Below, one piece after another: positions 50,801 through 63,555 of a DNA stretch of 64,000 nt. The translations under genes and the position numbers were made by a program. A model generated the notes under the pieces. That model was not told the DNA's origin and ran no database searches. It saw nothing but the letters and a program-made list of their open reading frames with translations. Source of the stretch: Neurospora intermedia (lineage: Eukaryota > Ascomycota > Sordariomycetes > Sordariales > Sordariaceae); the NCBI GenBank assembly GCA_037102815.1, contig BTPP01000005.1, positions 1,302,001-1,366,000 on the forward strand, in the 5' to 3' direction. The stretch's first letter is position 1. Each line of letters opens with the position of its first letter.

Positions 50801-50950
50801 CCAATAAAATATTAAATACTTATATAAATTAAAGCCGAATTAATTTAGGGCACTCTATCTACCTACTAATCCTATATAATTTTTATATTTTTATAGAACC
50901 AATTCTAAAATTGTATAATATAGTAAAACTTATATAGGGTCTAGTATAGG
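47870..50950. other. Degraded coding-like sequence, unassigned
   Basis: Strongly RIP-mutated DNA. On the + strand (about 47,870-48,950) a frame reads for several hundred codons with only RIP-type interruptions. On the - strand short open pieces remain (49411-49650 and 50547-50804). I could not match either to a transposon family. It is probably one or more old repeats. Confidence 0.35.
48958..49003. repeat. Near-perfect 46-bp palindrome (arm TTAAATCCTATAGGGGGA)
   Basis: Two 18-base arms in inverted orientation match completely, and most of the ten-base centre pairs as well. The best-preserved member of the small palindrome family in this block; bounded by TTAA on both sides. Confidence 0.85.
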
Positions 50951-50996
50951 AGTATTAATATATTTATAGTTAATAGAACGTATTAATTCAATATAC

Positions 50997-51043
50997 TTAA
51001 ATCTAATAGGGAGAATTAATTAACTCTCCCCCCGTCGGATTTA
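50997..51043. repeat. Palindrome family member, 47 bp
   Basis: The left arm TTAAATCTAATAGGGAGA faces the right arm TCTCCCCCCGTCGGATTTA around ATTAATTAAC. Mismatches are C/T and G/A changes of the RIP type. Confidence 0.75.
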
Positions 51044-51101
51044 TATAAATAATATACCTATATCCTATATCGGAATTCTATTTATACTAATTCAATATAT
51101 A

Positions 51102-51144
51102 TAAATCTAATAGGGGTTAGCTAACTATCCCCCCATCGGATTTA
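51102..51144. repeat. Palindrome family member, 43 bp
   Basis: The left arm TAAATCTAATAGGGG faces the right arm CCCCCCATCGGATTTA around TTAGCTAACTA. It lies only about 60 bases after the preceding family member. Confidence 0.75.
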
Positions 51145-51430
51145 CATAGACCCTAACGTAAATAAAAATATAAACCCCCTTCTTAATAAAACTATAATAT
51201 TAATAGATTTTAAAGTAGGTATATTATTAGGAAGTAAATATTTCGCTACTAACGACGCTAATTGGATATTAAATAACTAAATAAAGTTTTAGGGTCCTCT
51301 AAGTATTAATTTACTCTTAAAAATAAGTTTTAAAAATAGAGTTTCGAGGCGTAGAAAATTAGTTAGGACGGAGAAACCTCTATTTAGGAAACTAGAGGTT
51401 ATAGAATATATAAGTATAAGGGAATAGAGA

Positions 51431-54260
51431 TAGGTTGGAACGGATATTGTAACGCTAATTCCTTCTAAAGGGTAGGGGGTTAGATTAGGTTAGTATTAGT
51501 AAGGTTAGTATTATTATTAATAGTTATATTAATTAATAAAAAGGCTATCGTCGTTTAAATTAAACTTTAAATTAGATGGAAGGAATTTCGAGGCGCGGGA
51601 AGTTACTTAGGACGGAAGCCTCTACTAAACGTTATAGAACCTATAGGGATAAGAGAATATAGGCGGGCTAGAACGGATATTATAATGCTAACTCCTTCTA
51701 AGGGGTAGGGGGTTAGACTAAGCTAGTATTAGTAAGGTTAATATCGTTATTAATAGTTATATAGACTAACGAAAAGGCTATCGTCGTTTAAGTTAGACTT
51801 TAAATTAAATAGAAGGAGTTTCGAGGCGCAGGAAATTACCTAGGACGGAAGCCTCTATTAAACGTTATAAAACCTATAAGGGTAAGAGGATATAAGCGGG
51901 CTAAAATAGATATTATAATGCTAAGGCTTCCTTCTAAAGGGGGTTAAATTAGGCTAGTATTAGTAAGGTTATTAATAATTGTACTAATTAATAAAGAGAG
52001 TAAAGGTAAGTTAAAATAGATTTTAAATTAAATAGAAGGAGGTTTAAGGCGTAGAAAGTTGCTTAGGATAGAGAAACCTCTATTAGAAATTATAAAACCT
52101 ATAGGGGGAGTAAGAAAATAGAGGCGGGCTAGGATAAATATTATAATACTAGGGCTTTTAGTATTAGTAGGTCGGCGCCCCGGCTCCGCTAGACTTATTA
52201 TCGTCGTCCGAACTTCCTAATTCCGGTAATAAAATCGACGGGAGTTATAAGCGTCTTTTTAATATAATTTACTATCTCCGTTTAAAATTTTAAGGCGTTT
52301 ATAAGGGGGATAGTCTATTATAATTAAATTTAAATAGTAGGTTGTAATAGGCTATTTAAACGTAGGGAGATCGGATTGAATAGTAAAACGCCTAGAATAA
52401 CTTCGTTTAGTAGCTATTTTCGTAAATTGAAAATTAAGGGAAATACTTCTATCTTTACAATATAATTTTCCGTCTTCATCTAAAGTCTAAGGGAATTGAA
52501 GAGGTATTTAAGTAGGCTTCCTATAACTTCCCCCCTATAGGATTTAAGTATTAAATTATATATTATAATATTTTTATATTTCTCCCCGCTATTCTTTTCT
52601 CGGCTTTAAACTTCTATTTAAGAGACTAAAGGTTATAAAATATATAAGTGTAAAGGAATAGAGACGGGCTAGAACGGATATTATAACGTTAGCTCCTTTT
52701 AAGGGGTAGGGGGTTGGATTAGACTAGTATTAGTAAAGTTAGTATCGTTATTAATAATTATATTAATTAACGAAAAGGCTATCGTTATTTAAATTAGATT
52801 CTAAATTAAATAGAAGGAATTTTAAGGCGTAAAAAGTTACCTAGGACGGAAGCCTCTACTAAACATTATAGAACCTATAAGGGTAAAAGAATATAGGCGG
52901 GCTAGGACGGATACTATAATAGATATTATAATATTAGGGTTACTTTCTAAGGGGTAAAGAGTTAAATTAGGCTAGTATTAGTATTTTGGCTAATATTGTC
53001 GTTAGTAGCTACGTTAATTAATAAAGAGGCTATCGTCTTCTAAATTAGATTCTAAATCCGATAAGAGTTCGATTATTATATTAACGGCCCTCCTTCCGGT
53101 AATAAATAGTAAATTGGTTTCTATATTAGAATTGGGTATAGATTTTAAATTACTAAAATTAATAGTATTAGCAATAGAGCTTCCTATAGTACTTATAGCC
53201 GGACTGCCACGCTTATAATATAGTCTATTAGAGGACGAATTTAAACTCGAATTCGAAGAATTTGAATTCGAATTTGAGTTTTAGAGTAGAGGCGGATTAG
53301 AACAAATACTATAACGCTAGGGCTTCCTTTTAAGGAGGGTTAAATTGGACTAGTATTAATAAAGTTATTAATAGTTATATTAATTAATAAAGAGAGTAAA
53401 GGTAGAGGTCTAAAGCGTAGAAAGTTATTTAGGATAGAAAATAATAAAGAGAATAAAAGTAGAGGTCCAAAGCGTAAAAAATTGCCTAGGATAGAAAAAT
53501 TTCTATTAGAAATTATAAAACTTATAGGAGGAATAAAAGAATAGAGGCGGGCTAGGATAAATACTATAATACTAGGGCTTCCTTTTAAGGGGAGTTAAAT
53601 TAGGCTAGTATTAGTAAGGTTATTAATAATTACGCTAACTAATAAAGAGAATAAAAGTAAGTTAAAATAAATTTTAAATTAAATAGAAGGAGGTTTAAGG
53701 CGTAGAAAGTTGCTTAGGATAGAGAAACCTCTATTAGAAATTATAAAACTTATAGGAGGAGTAAGAGAATAGAAGCGGGCTAGAATAGATACTATAACGC
53801 TAGGGCTTCTAATATTAATAAGTTAATACCCCGGCCCTACCGGGCTTATTATCGTCGTCCGAACTTCCTAACTCCGGTAATAAAATCGATAAGAGTTGTA
53901 AACGTTTTTTTAATATAATTTACTATTTCTATTTAAAGTTTTAAAGCGTTTATAGGGGGGATAGCCTACTATAATTAAATTTGGATAGTAGGTTATAATA
54001 GGCTATTTAAACGTAGGGAGATCGGATTGAATAGTAAAACGCCTAGAATAGCTTCGTTTAGTAGCTATTCTCGTAAATTAAAAGTTAAGGGAAATACTTC
54101 TATCTTTGCAATATAATTTTCCATCTTTATTTAAAGTCTAAGGGAATTGAGGAGGTATTTAAATAGGCTTCTAATAGCTTCCCTCTTATAGGATTTAAGT
54201 ATTAGATTATATATTATAGTATCTTCGTATTTTTCCCCACTATTCTCTTTTCGACTTTAT
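51431..54260. repeat. Nested tandem array: 233-bp units plus a duplicated 1,651-bp-spaced block
   Basis: A unit beginning GGCGGGCTAGAACGGATATT recurs; its AACGG core (or RIP variant) lies at 51439, 51672, 51905, 52133, 52673, 52906, 53301, 53556 and 53784, giving spacings of 233, 233, 228, 540, 233, 395, 255 and 228. After the fourth unit comes a different block of about 450 bases (52,150-52,600; CTTATTATCGTCGTCCGAAC), which returns after the ninth unit (53,815-54,255), exactly 1,651 bases later. The two larger copies differ mainly by RIP-type changes. A unit is interrupted by a separate insert at about 53,050-53,285. No coding content is recognised. Confidence 0.85.
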
Positions 54261-54309
54261 TAGGTTCGATAATTAGATTTAATTAATTAATAATATACTT
54301 ACTAATACC

Positions 54310-56130
54310 AGTTGTATTAAACCTACTATTGCGGCGTCCTTCGCCTAATACTAATACCAATTGTATTAAACCTTACTATTCGGCTATTAAAACCTACTAT
54401 TACAAATATAATAAGAAGGTAGTACTAAATATATAACCCTAATACCGGTTATATTAAGCCTACTATTACAGCGTCCTTCGCCTAATATTAATACTAGTTA
54501 TATTAAGCTTTACCCCCCCTATAGGATTTAAATATTCCTAAACTACGCCTATTAGTAGGTTACTCTTTCTCTCTTTAGGGGGTAGGATATTTTTAAAAAT
54601 TAGTTAGAAGAATACTATCCGGCTATTAAAACCTACTATTACAGATATAATAAGAGGGTAATATTAAATATATAGCCCCAATACCGGTTATATTAAACCT
54701 ACTATTATAGCGTCCTTCGCCCAATATTAATACCGGTTATATTGAGCTTTACTATCCGGCTACTGAAATTTACTATTGCGGATATAATAAGAGGGTAGTA
54801 TTAAATATACAATCCTAATACTAATTATATTAAACTTACTATTGTAGCATCCTTCGCCCAATACTAATACTAGTTATATTAAGCCTTACTATCCAGCTAT
54901 TGAAATTTACTATCGCGGATATAATAAGAAGGTAATACTAAGTATACAGCCCTAATACCGGTTGTATTAAATTTACTATTATAGCGTCCTTCGCCTAATA
55001 TTAATACCGGTTATATTGAACTTTACCCCCCCTATAGGATTTAAACGTTCCTAAACTATTATAACAATCCGAATAACGAACCTACCCTTAGCGAAGGTAA
55101 TATAGAACTATTAGAAGTCGCTCCTACTCCTAATACTACAATAGTTCCTATTAAGGATTTTACTTCTCCTCGTATATCCTCTTTAATTACCGAGACTTCT
55201 ATTTGTATAGGATATAATAAGAAGGTAGTACTAAATATATAACCCTAATACCAGTTATATTAAACCTATTATTATAGCGTCCTTCGCCTAATACTAATAC
55301 TGGTTATATTGAACCTTATTATCCGGCTACTAAAACCTATTATTACGGATATAATAAAAGGGTAGTATTAAATATATAGCCCTAATACCGGTTATATTGA
55401 GCCTACTATTGTAGCGTCCTTCGCCTAATACTAATACCGGTTGTATTAAACTTTACCCCCCCTATAGGATTTAAATATTCTTAAACTATTATAATAGCCC
55501 GAATAATAAACCTACCTTTAGCGAGGGTAATATAGAACTATTAAAAGTCGCTCCTATTCTTAATACTATAATAATTCCCGCTAAGGATCTTACTTCTCCT
55601 TGCGTATCCTCTTTAATTACCGAAACTTCTATTTATATAGGATATAATAAGAGGGCAATACTAAATATATAGCCCCAATACTAGTTATATTAAACTTACT
55701 ATTATAGTATCCTTCGCCTAATATTAATACCGGTTATATTAAACCTTACCCCCCTTATAGGATTTAAACGTTCCTAGACTATTATAATAGCCCGAACAAC
55801 GAACCTACCCCTAACGAGGGTAATATAGAACTATTAGAAATCGCCCCTACTCCTAATACTACGATAATTCCCGTTAAGGATCCTACTTCTCCTCGTATAT
55901 CCTCTTTAATTACCGAGACTTCTATTTATATAGGATATAATAAGAGGGTAGTACTAAGTATATAGCCCTAATACTAATTATATTAAATTTACTATTACAA
56001 TGTCCTTCGCCTAATACTAATACCAGTTGTATTGAACCTTACTATCCGGTTATTAAAATTTACTATCGCAGATATAATAAGAGGGTAGTACTAGGTATAT
56101 AGCCCTAATACTAATTGTATTAAACCTATT
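54310..56130. repeat. Higher-order tandem repeat with 137- and 293-bp periods
   Basis: The marker GCGTCCTTCGCC (or RIP variant) lies at 54334, 54471, 54710, 54847, 54984, 55277, 55414, 55707 and 56000. Spacings are 137, 239, 137, 137, 293, 137, 293 and 293. The 137-bp unit holds two copies of a TACCGGTTATATTAA-like segment. The 293-bp form is the same unit plus a 156-bp module that starts with CCCCCCTATAGGATTTAAA and holds GGTAATATAGAACTATTA and TATCCTCTTTAATTACCGAG. The 239-bp interval contains a different 102-bp module that also starts with the CCCCCTATAGGATTTAAA motif. No coding frame is supported. Confidence 0.88.
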
Positions 56131-56149
56131 ATTATATTAACTTATTAAT

Positions 56150-59100
56150 TGGACCGCGGTCCTAAGAAGCGTTTCTAGAACAATTCTTTAAAGCATCCCT
56201 ATTATCCCTAATACTAAGAGCCGATAGCTTTAAAAACCTATTATTAGTATAAGCGTTAGTATATATCGATTAGAGTAGAACAACTATATAGTTAATATTA
56301 TCGTTTCAACCGGACTGTAATCCTAGGAAACGTTTCTAGAATAGTTCTTTAAAATATCTATATTATCCCTAGTATTAAGAGCCGATAGCCTTAAGAGCCT
56401 ATTGTAGGAAGACGACTTTTTTTTTAGGGGTATTATATAATGCTATATTTTGTAGTATCTTTTAGTAATAAAGGAATTAACTTTCCCCCTATCGGAATTA
56501 AATAAATAATTGATAAGGTAGTAATATAATTTATATTAATCTTTAATATTAAGAGGTACTCCTTTCTTTGTTGGAAGTACTACTTTTATTATTAATTTCT
56601 TTATACTACCTCTTTATCTTTTTTATATCCACTAGTATCTCCCTTATCCCTATATATATAATCTATAAAATAAGTATTAATTTAGTAATATCTTCCTAGT
56701 TCTTCTTTACTTCGTCCTATATTTACTATAGAGCGCTTACTATTTTATTATATCTATCTCGGAAATTAGTATAGACCTCTTTTATCGATTCTTAAAGTAT
56801 CTTAATAGCCTTTTTAGTACTCTCTTCTATATTTACCGTTCTACTCTAGATTGCCTTCTCTACCCTAACTTCTATACTTTAAATAATTTCTTGACAATTC
56901 TATTCGAACAAATTAATTCGATCTAATATATTAGTAAAATTAGTAGTTATTTATATTGAGAGCCGGACGTATATATTATAGAAATCGCGGTTAATAATAT
57001 TACTATACTTTAATTATTGCACTAAGGTTTCTTTAAGTTAGTAATATCTTCCGAAGGCGTTTAAAAGATATATATTAGGGGTAATATATACCGGAGGGTA
57101 ATAATATTATTTACGATCGTACTAATTTTAATAGAGCTGGGGGGGGCGTTAATATAAAATAATACTTAATTTTATTACTAATCTTCTTATCCGTTCTATA
57201 TTGCGATTCTAATTACTATAGTTAACTCCCGACGAGGTCAATACAAAGTAGAGCCTTTATACCAATCGGATTATTATATAATAGGAAAAAACTATACGTA
57301 CGGTAATATAAATTATAAGTCGGGGTTATATATAATTTTTTCTATTCTAATATATTGTTGAAGATCCCCCGCTTATAGTCCTAAGAGAGATTACTATTAT
57401 TAATCTCGAATATACTAATATAATAAAGCTACTTCAAATCCGAATATAGTGTATAAGACGCTATTAACTAATTAGTAAAGTATTAGGGAATATACCTAAT
57501 AATATAATTAATCCAATATTCCCGAAATTTTATTAGAAGGTATAATACTAACGCCAGTTCGGTATAATATATATAATTCGCTATAAGTAAATTAAAAATA
57601 TTCGATTAGAAGTATAATTATAGTATACTACACTTAGCACTCTTAGTATTATATTCGGGCGGAATAGTAAAAATAGCTACCTAAATCGAGGGTTAATAAT
57701 ATTCTAAAATAGTAAATATAAATAGACCGTCTATAAATTCCTAGTAGTTTAATTAATAGGGTTAAAAAATATAATCCTTACGCATTAACTAAATATATTT
57801 GAAGTAGAATTAAATATTGTAGAAGGACGGAGTAATATCATTAATTATTATAATTACAAAGGGGAGGTTATTAGGATCGATGTTTAGAATATATAAATTC
57901 TCCTATAAGTACCCGTATTAATATATAATAGTCTTAAAAGGATACAATAAAGAAATCTTCTTACTTAGCCCCTCTATAAACTAATATATACCGGATCGAA
58001 TTACTAACTTTTATTTTATTATAATTCTATTTATAAAGCCTTTTAAACCTCCTTCTATTTTTTTTAAACCTTCTTCCTAAACCTCCTCCTCTTTAAAATA
58101 TTATTATACCCTTCCTCTAAGCGGGGCTTCTTCCGCATTAGCCCTAATATATAATTACTACCCTCGCTATTATTATTATTAGGATTAATATTATAGTCAA
58201 TACTAATATAACTAAGCGAATTATATACAGGTATTAATTGTTCGCCTTAAGTAAGTAGGGCCTATAGTGCCTAGTCTAAAGTAGTTAGGGTATTTACCGG
58301 TTATATAATAAAGTTAGCCGGGGGTTAAACGGAAATTAATTAAATTTAACCGTATAAATATATTAATTTAGGTTAATTTTACTATATAACAGTCCGCATC
58401 TTTATTAGTATTAGTCGTATTAATATATTCAGGGTAACCTCTTTTACAATTCGACCTATTTATAATATTCAATTAATATATAGCTATTCTATTAAGTCCG
58501 ACTTATCTACAATAAACCTACCTACTACTATTATAGGGAGGACCGAACCGAAAGGATATATAGGGAAAGTTAGGTTTAATATTTAATATACCTATTTATA
58601 ATCCCTAGAAGAATTATAATACTTATAGGAACTTATAATAATAATACTAAAAGTAAACCTCTAGGGCAATCTTATTAATCTCGATTCAAATCCCTATTCG
58701 TTAAACCCTAATTTATTTACAACTAACCTACTACTACTATTATAGAGAGGACCGAGCCGAAAGGATATATAGGAAGAATTAAATTTAATACTTAACGTAC
58801 CTATTTACAATCCCTAGAAAAATCGGGAATAGGATAATAGAGGACTTTCCTACGACTCTAGTCGGGTATACGATTCTTCAATAGTATAGTATTATAAATC
58901 GGATAGGTTATAAATAAAAGAGGCGATACTAGATTAATATTAGGCGTAATATAAACGGGCGGGATTAACCTTATTTCTAAAAACTCCTCGTAAAGTCGGT
59001 CGAGGTTAGGGACGGTCGATACGACTAATATTTAATTGGAAGGGATTTAATCGGAAGGGATTTAATCTATCTCGTAATTAAAGATAATCGCTAAAGCGGC

Positions 59101-59940
59101 CGTAGTAAGCAATACGGACATTGGACTATATACTCTAATATATAATACTAATTACTACCCCTATATATTAATATTACGGCTTAATATTATATATATACGA
59201 AGCCCTCTCAATTTATTAACTAAGAGGGAGTAGGATATAAAATTAATATACAAATATAAATTATAGGTTAGGTCTATCTACTTCGTACGCTACTAGTTCG
59301 CTAAGTAAAAAAGAGTAATAATTTTTAAGGATTAGGGCAATAGAGTATAGACTATTAGTACAAATCTTTACTAACCGAAATATTACTAACCTTAATATTA
59401 TAATCCTATATCCGTTTGTCCGTCGCTATTATATAACTATTAACTATTATTACAATTCAATTATACCGGGCGAAATACAGCGGGAATCGGTTTACCGCCG
59501 GGTAGCTTCATATAATTAAACGAACTAATAATATAATTACCGTAGTAGGTCTATAAGTACGCTTAAAGCTTAGCCATCGCCACTTCGTATATTCAGACTC
59601 AATATTCAAAAAATATAAATTAGAAAATACTAGAGCGAAAAAGTAAAGGCAATTCGAATTTCAATTCGAAGATAAAATTAATATTATATATATAAACGCG
59701 GGCACTACTAAAGAGTAAACGAGCTTAGTACCCTTTTTATACTATAGATTTATATAAAATTAGTAATATTAAAAGGAAAGTTAGTCCCGGGCCGGAAAAT
59801 ATCTAGTACAAATACTTCTAAATCCTTTCCCTAAAATAATACTATAAACCTTTTTAATATTAATTCCCTCTATAGCCTTTAATATTTAATATTTATTTTA
59901 ATTGTACTTTTATAGTAATATTAAGTCCTAAACCAATAGT
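56150..59940. other. Degraded AT-rich sequence, unassigned
   Basis: Heavily RIP-mutated. A duplicated segment of about 130 bases containing AAGCGTTTCTAGAACA and CCGATAGC lies at about 56,150-56,250 and again at about 56,315-56,400. A half copy of the small palindrome arm is at about 56,484-56,505. A pair of related stretches containing GAGGACCGAGCCGAAAGGAT lies at about 58,535 and 58,748. No family assigned. Confidence 0.4.
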
Positions 59941-59948
59941 AACTCTAA

Positions 59949-60085
59949 TTAAATCTAATAGGGGGTTAAATTATAGGTAAAGAACTTTACTTATTATATA
60001 ACCTTTATATTCCCTAGGCTTACAATTAACCGAATATATTTCTTACTACTAAATTTAATAAGGGGCGCCCCCCTATCGGATTTAA
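59949..60085. repeat. Widely spaced inverted pair of the palindrome arm (137 bp)
   Basis: The left arm TTAAATCTAATAGGGGG (59949) and right arm CCCCCCTATCGGATTTAA (ends 60085) are in inverted orientation with about 100 bases between them, so the family includes members longer than the compact 43-50-bp palindromes. Confidence 0.65.
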
Positions 60086-60089
60086 ATAA

Positions 60090-61020
60090 TATAATATAAA
60101 TTTTACTATTCGGAAGGAGGGTTTAGTAAATTATTAGTAGCGTTAATTGTAATAGTAGTATTAAGAGTAGGTAGAGCGGGGCCGTAATCCTCCGAACCGC
60201 TTATTTCAATATTATTATTATCTTTAGGATAATTAAATAGAGTTAGTTCGCCGTTAGACGGAGCTTCTATATTCTTAATACTACCTACTATTATATCCTT
60301 ACTAAAATTATTACCGGAAGGTAGCAATCTAGGTTATTTACCGCTAAAATAAATTCTAATATCCTTAATTTAACTATCTAATTATAATTATCTGCTATTA
60401 GTCCGGGGTTATTTGGATAGCGAAGAAATATTATTAATCGGCGACCTATACCGCTTCTTAAAGGGCGTAAGCAAAATATTTACCTCCATTATAATTATTT
60501 GCCTCTAAGTATTAATATAAATAATAATTTCCAATTTACTAACCTTATACTCCTCCTAACCTATCTCCTTTACAAATATCTTCTATTAGTTAATTCGAAT
60601 TATTAATTCCGACTATAACGATCTAATTAGCGCTTAGGCTAAATTCTTTAAATAGTAGGTAATTTAAAACTCTAATAGGGATAGCCCTATATTAGTAATA
60701 CAAAGGACTTTAATAGCCGTTACCTTCCTATCCGTAATATTACCGAAATTTACAATTATAGGCCTAATAATAGGAAGAAAGCGCATTAAATTTTCGTATT
60801 TAGGGTTATCCTCAAACTTATCTTAATTTTCTATATAGTAGGTAATAATACGAAAATATATTACGCCGATTTAGTAAATACGGATTAATATAAATCTTAC
60901 GATTATTTAGGGGGGTTCTACAATTTAAATAAACTAATTAAAGTTATAATTAAAGAGGACTTTTACAGATTTATAGGTTATAATCAATTTAAGTACTATC
61001 GATCTAATATTTTTCTAGAA
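60090..61020 (-). other. Degraded coding-like remnant, unassigned
   Basis: On the - strand a frame is open at 60106-60327 and looks protein-like upstream to about 61,000, apart from RIP-type breaks. No family can be named, and it is treated as an old repeat remnant. Confidence 0.3.
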
Positions 61021-61475
61021 GGTAAGGGAAGGTTGCAACGTATAGACCTACTAAATCAAAAGTTAATATAGTAAATCTAAATCCTATAGGGGGGATAATT
61101 AATTACTAACCTTTTAAATAATTCTCTCCTCTTACTAATTAAAAATAGTCCTATTAATCTACAGAAGGTATTATTTAACCGTCTTAATCTACCCAATATA
61201 GTATAAACGATTTATAAATTATAAAATTGTAGCAATATTCTATATAAATCCTAAGCCAATCCTAATATAATATTATACGTAGGCGTTAAGACCTACCGTA
61301 TTAACGCTGGAATTTAGAATAAGAATATTAATAATAGTATACTAATTATTCTATTCCCTAATAATATTCGCCTATTCCTAGGTACTCTAGTTCGATATAA
61401 TCGCCTTTATTATAAAGCTTACCTTATAGAAGATCGAAAAAAGTGTCCTAACGAAGTTAACCGACGAATTCGAAA

Positions 61476-61519
61476 TTAAATCCAATAAAAGTAATAGAAT
61501 CTACCCCTATAGGAATTAA
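61476..61519. repeat. Palindrome family member, 44 bp, worn
   Basis: The left arm TTAAATCCAATAAAAG is diverged; the right arm CTACCCCTATAGGAATTAA is recognisable. Confidence 0.55.
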
Positions 61520-62752
61520 ATATAAGATAAACGAAGTAAATACTTACATTTATATCCAAAGTTAGTTAATAATAATAAGGATATATTCGTTCTAACGGTA
61601 CAAATCGAAACACTTTTTAAAAATCTATATCTAGAGTAGTAATTTTCCGTATACCTAAACGAGCATTTATATACGGTCGACGGACGGAAGGATATCGGGA
61701 TTACGGTTGAAGGAACTATATATATACACTAACCTACTATTGAAATTTAATTTTACTAGGGCGTCGACCTTATTAACACCGAGATTTACAACAGTCTTAG
61801 CCGGCTTTCTACCCTATAACGCGGTATTAAAGTTTTATACGAATACCGATTCCCTATTAAACGCTACCTTAACCTCCTTATAATCGATTATAGTATCGAA
61901 TTAAAGTAGGTCCTAAATATATATATTTTAGGCGAGGAATTATAGGCTTTATACTAAAACGGGGCTAAAGCCTTTTAGCCGGTCCTCTACGCTAAAGGTT
62001 ATAATAGTCGCTTCTTCCGGTTATTCTATAACCAATATTAAATACTTATTAATTAGCATTTAAATTCGGCCGGCGAACCGCTTACTATACGCTAGGTATA
62101 TTCGGTATACTTCTATAGGTAAAATTCTTAAAAATAGGAAAATTACCTACCTATTAAGTAATTAAAGAGGAGTATCTATACTTCTCGATAAAAAGAAGAC
62201 CTATAATTCTCTTATAATAGTATTTATAATACCGGTGGTAATAATACCTTTATCGGAAATAAACTGCTAAAACCTAGGGTAGAGCACTTATTATTTATAA
62301 CCCTATTCGAACTAGATAGTATAGAAATTATTTATAACCCGCTTAGAAATATTAGTATCGAAGATATAGGATTCGGATTTAGCCGCCTTATAAATATTAG
62401 TAGTTTCAAACCTCTTAAAGTCGAAGGGTTTATTAATAGTAACTGGTAGCCGTACGTTATCCTAAAGTATTATAATAAAAGCCTTTATATTAATAATACT
62501 ATTTAGTAATAGTATCGTAAAGTAGAATACTATTAACCGGCGGGGGACTTTCCTAATCTACCGCCACGCGGCAGTATCTATATTTCTTAGAAATTATACT
62601 TCGTCGGTAATAATACGTTTGAAGCGGACGTCTTTATATACGGATATACGTATTTTATACTATTTATTAGTATAGGAGGTAGATTTAAAGCTCTTCCGAA
62701 TCGACCCTAAATTACTATTATAAATTAGTATAGGAAGATAAAATAGCGCTCA

Positions 62753-62794
62753 TTCAAATCCTATAGGGGGATAGCTACCTCTATAGGATTTAAA
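62753..62794. repeat. Palindrome family member, 42 bp
   Basis: The left arm TTCAAATCCTATAGGGGG and right arm CCTCTATAGGATTTAAA are inverted around ATAGCTA. Confidence 0.75.
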
Positions 62795-63505
62795 ATAGAT
62801 TTTGAACTTATTCTTTATATTTATTTAAATTATTTACTTCGCTACTATCCGGTTTATACAAACCCTTATTATCCGTTTCGTCGTTGTTAGAATTATATTT
62901 ATTATTGTTGCCCGCAATTGCAATTTTACCCTTACCTTTAGGTTTAACCTTAGCTTTACCTTTACCCTTAATATTCGGTCTCTAAGAGACGCAATCTTTA
63001 ACCCTTAATTTATTCGGGAAGTTGCTAATATTATATTATTCTTTATAGGTAATAACCTAATAACGGAAATAAATAGACGTTATAATTAGAATTACTATTC
63101 TAACAGTATTAAATATAGTATAGTATTAGATATATTCGTTTATTAACTTATTAAAATACTCTTAATTTAGCGTCCGCTTACGCCTCGGATCTACTATAGG
63201 CACCTAATTACAGGTACTAAACTATATATAAATATTCAAAGTATTACCGAATATTTCGGTTACTTCGGTAAATATTTAAGAAATTAGTATAACTAATATA
63301 AGAATTAAGGTTAAGTATACCTTTACAATTTTACCCTTGGCCTCTATACGCCAAAGTTCTATAATATATAATATTACTACGCTTAGGTAGGTTATAGTCT
63401 TGTTAATTCCGACTTCGTTAGTTAATATTATATATTTAAGTAGGCTTTTTTCTAAACGCCGAATTATATACGCATTTAAAGAGATAAATTAGTAGGGAAC
63501 GATCT

Positions 63506-63555
63506 AAATCCTATAGGGGAAAAGGTAGGATAGGCTAACCCCCCTTATAGGATTT
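63506..63555. repeat. Palindrome family member, 50 bp
   Basis: The left arm AAATCCTATAGGGG and right arm CCCCCCTTATAGGATTT are inverted around an imperfect 19-base centre. Confidence 0.7.
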
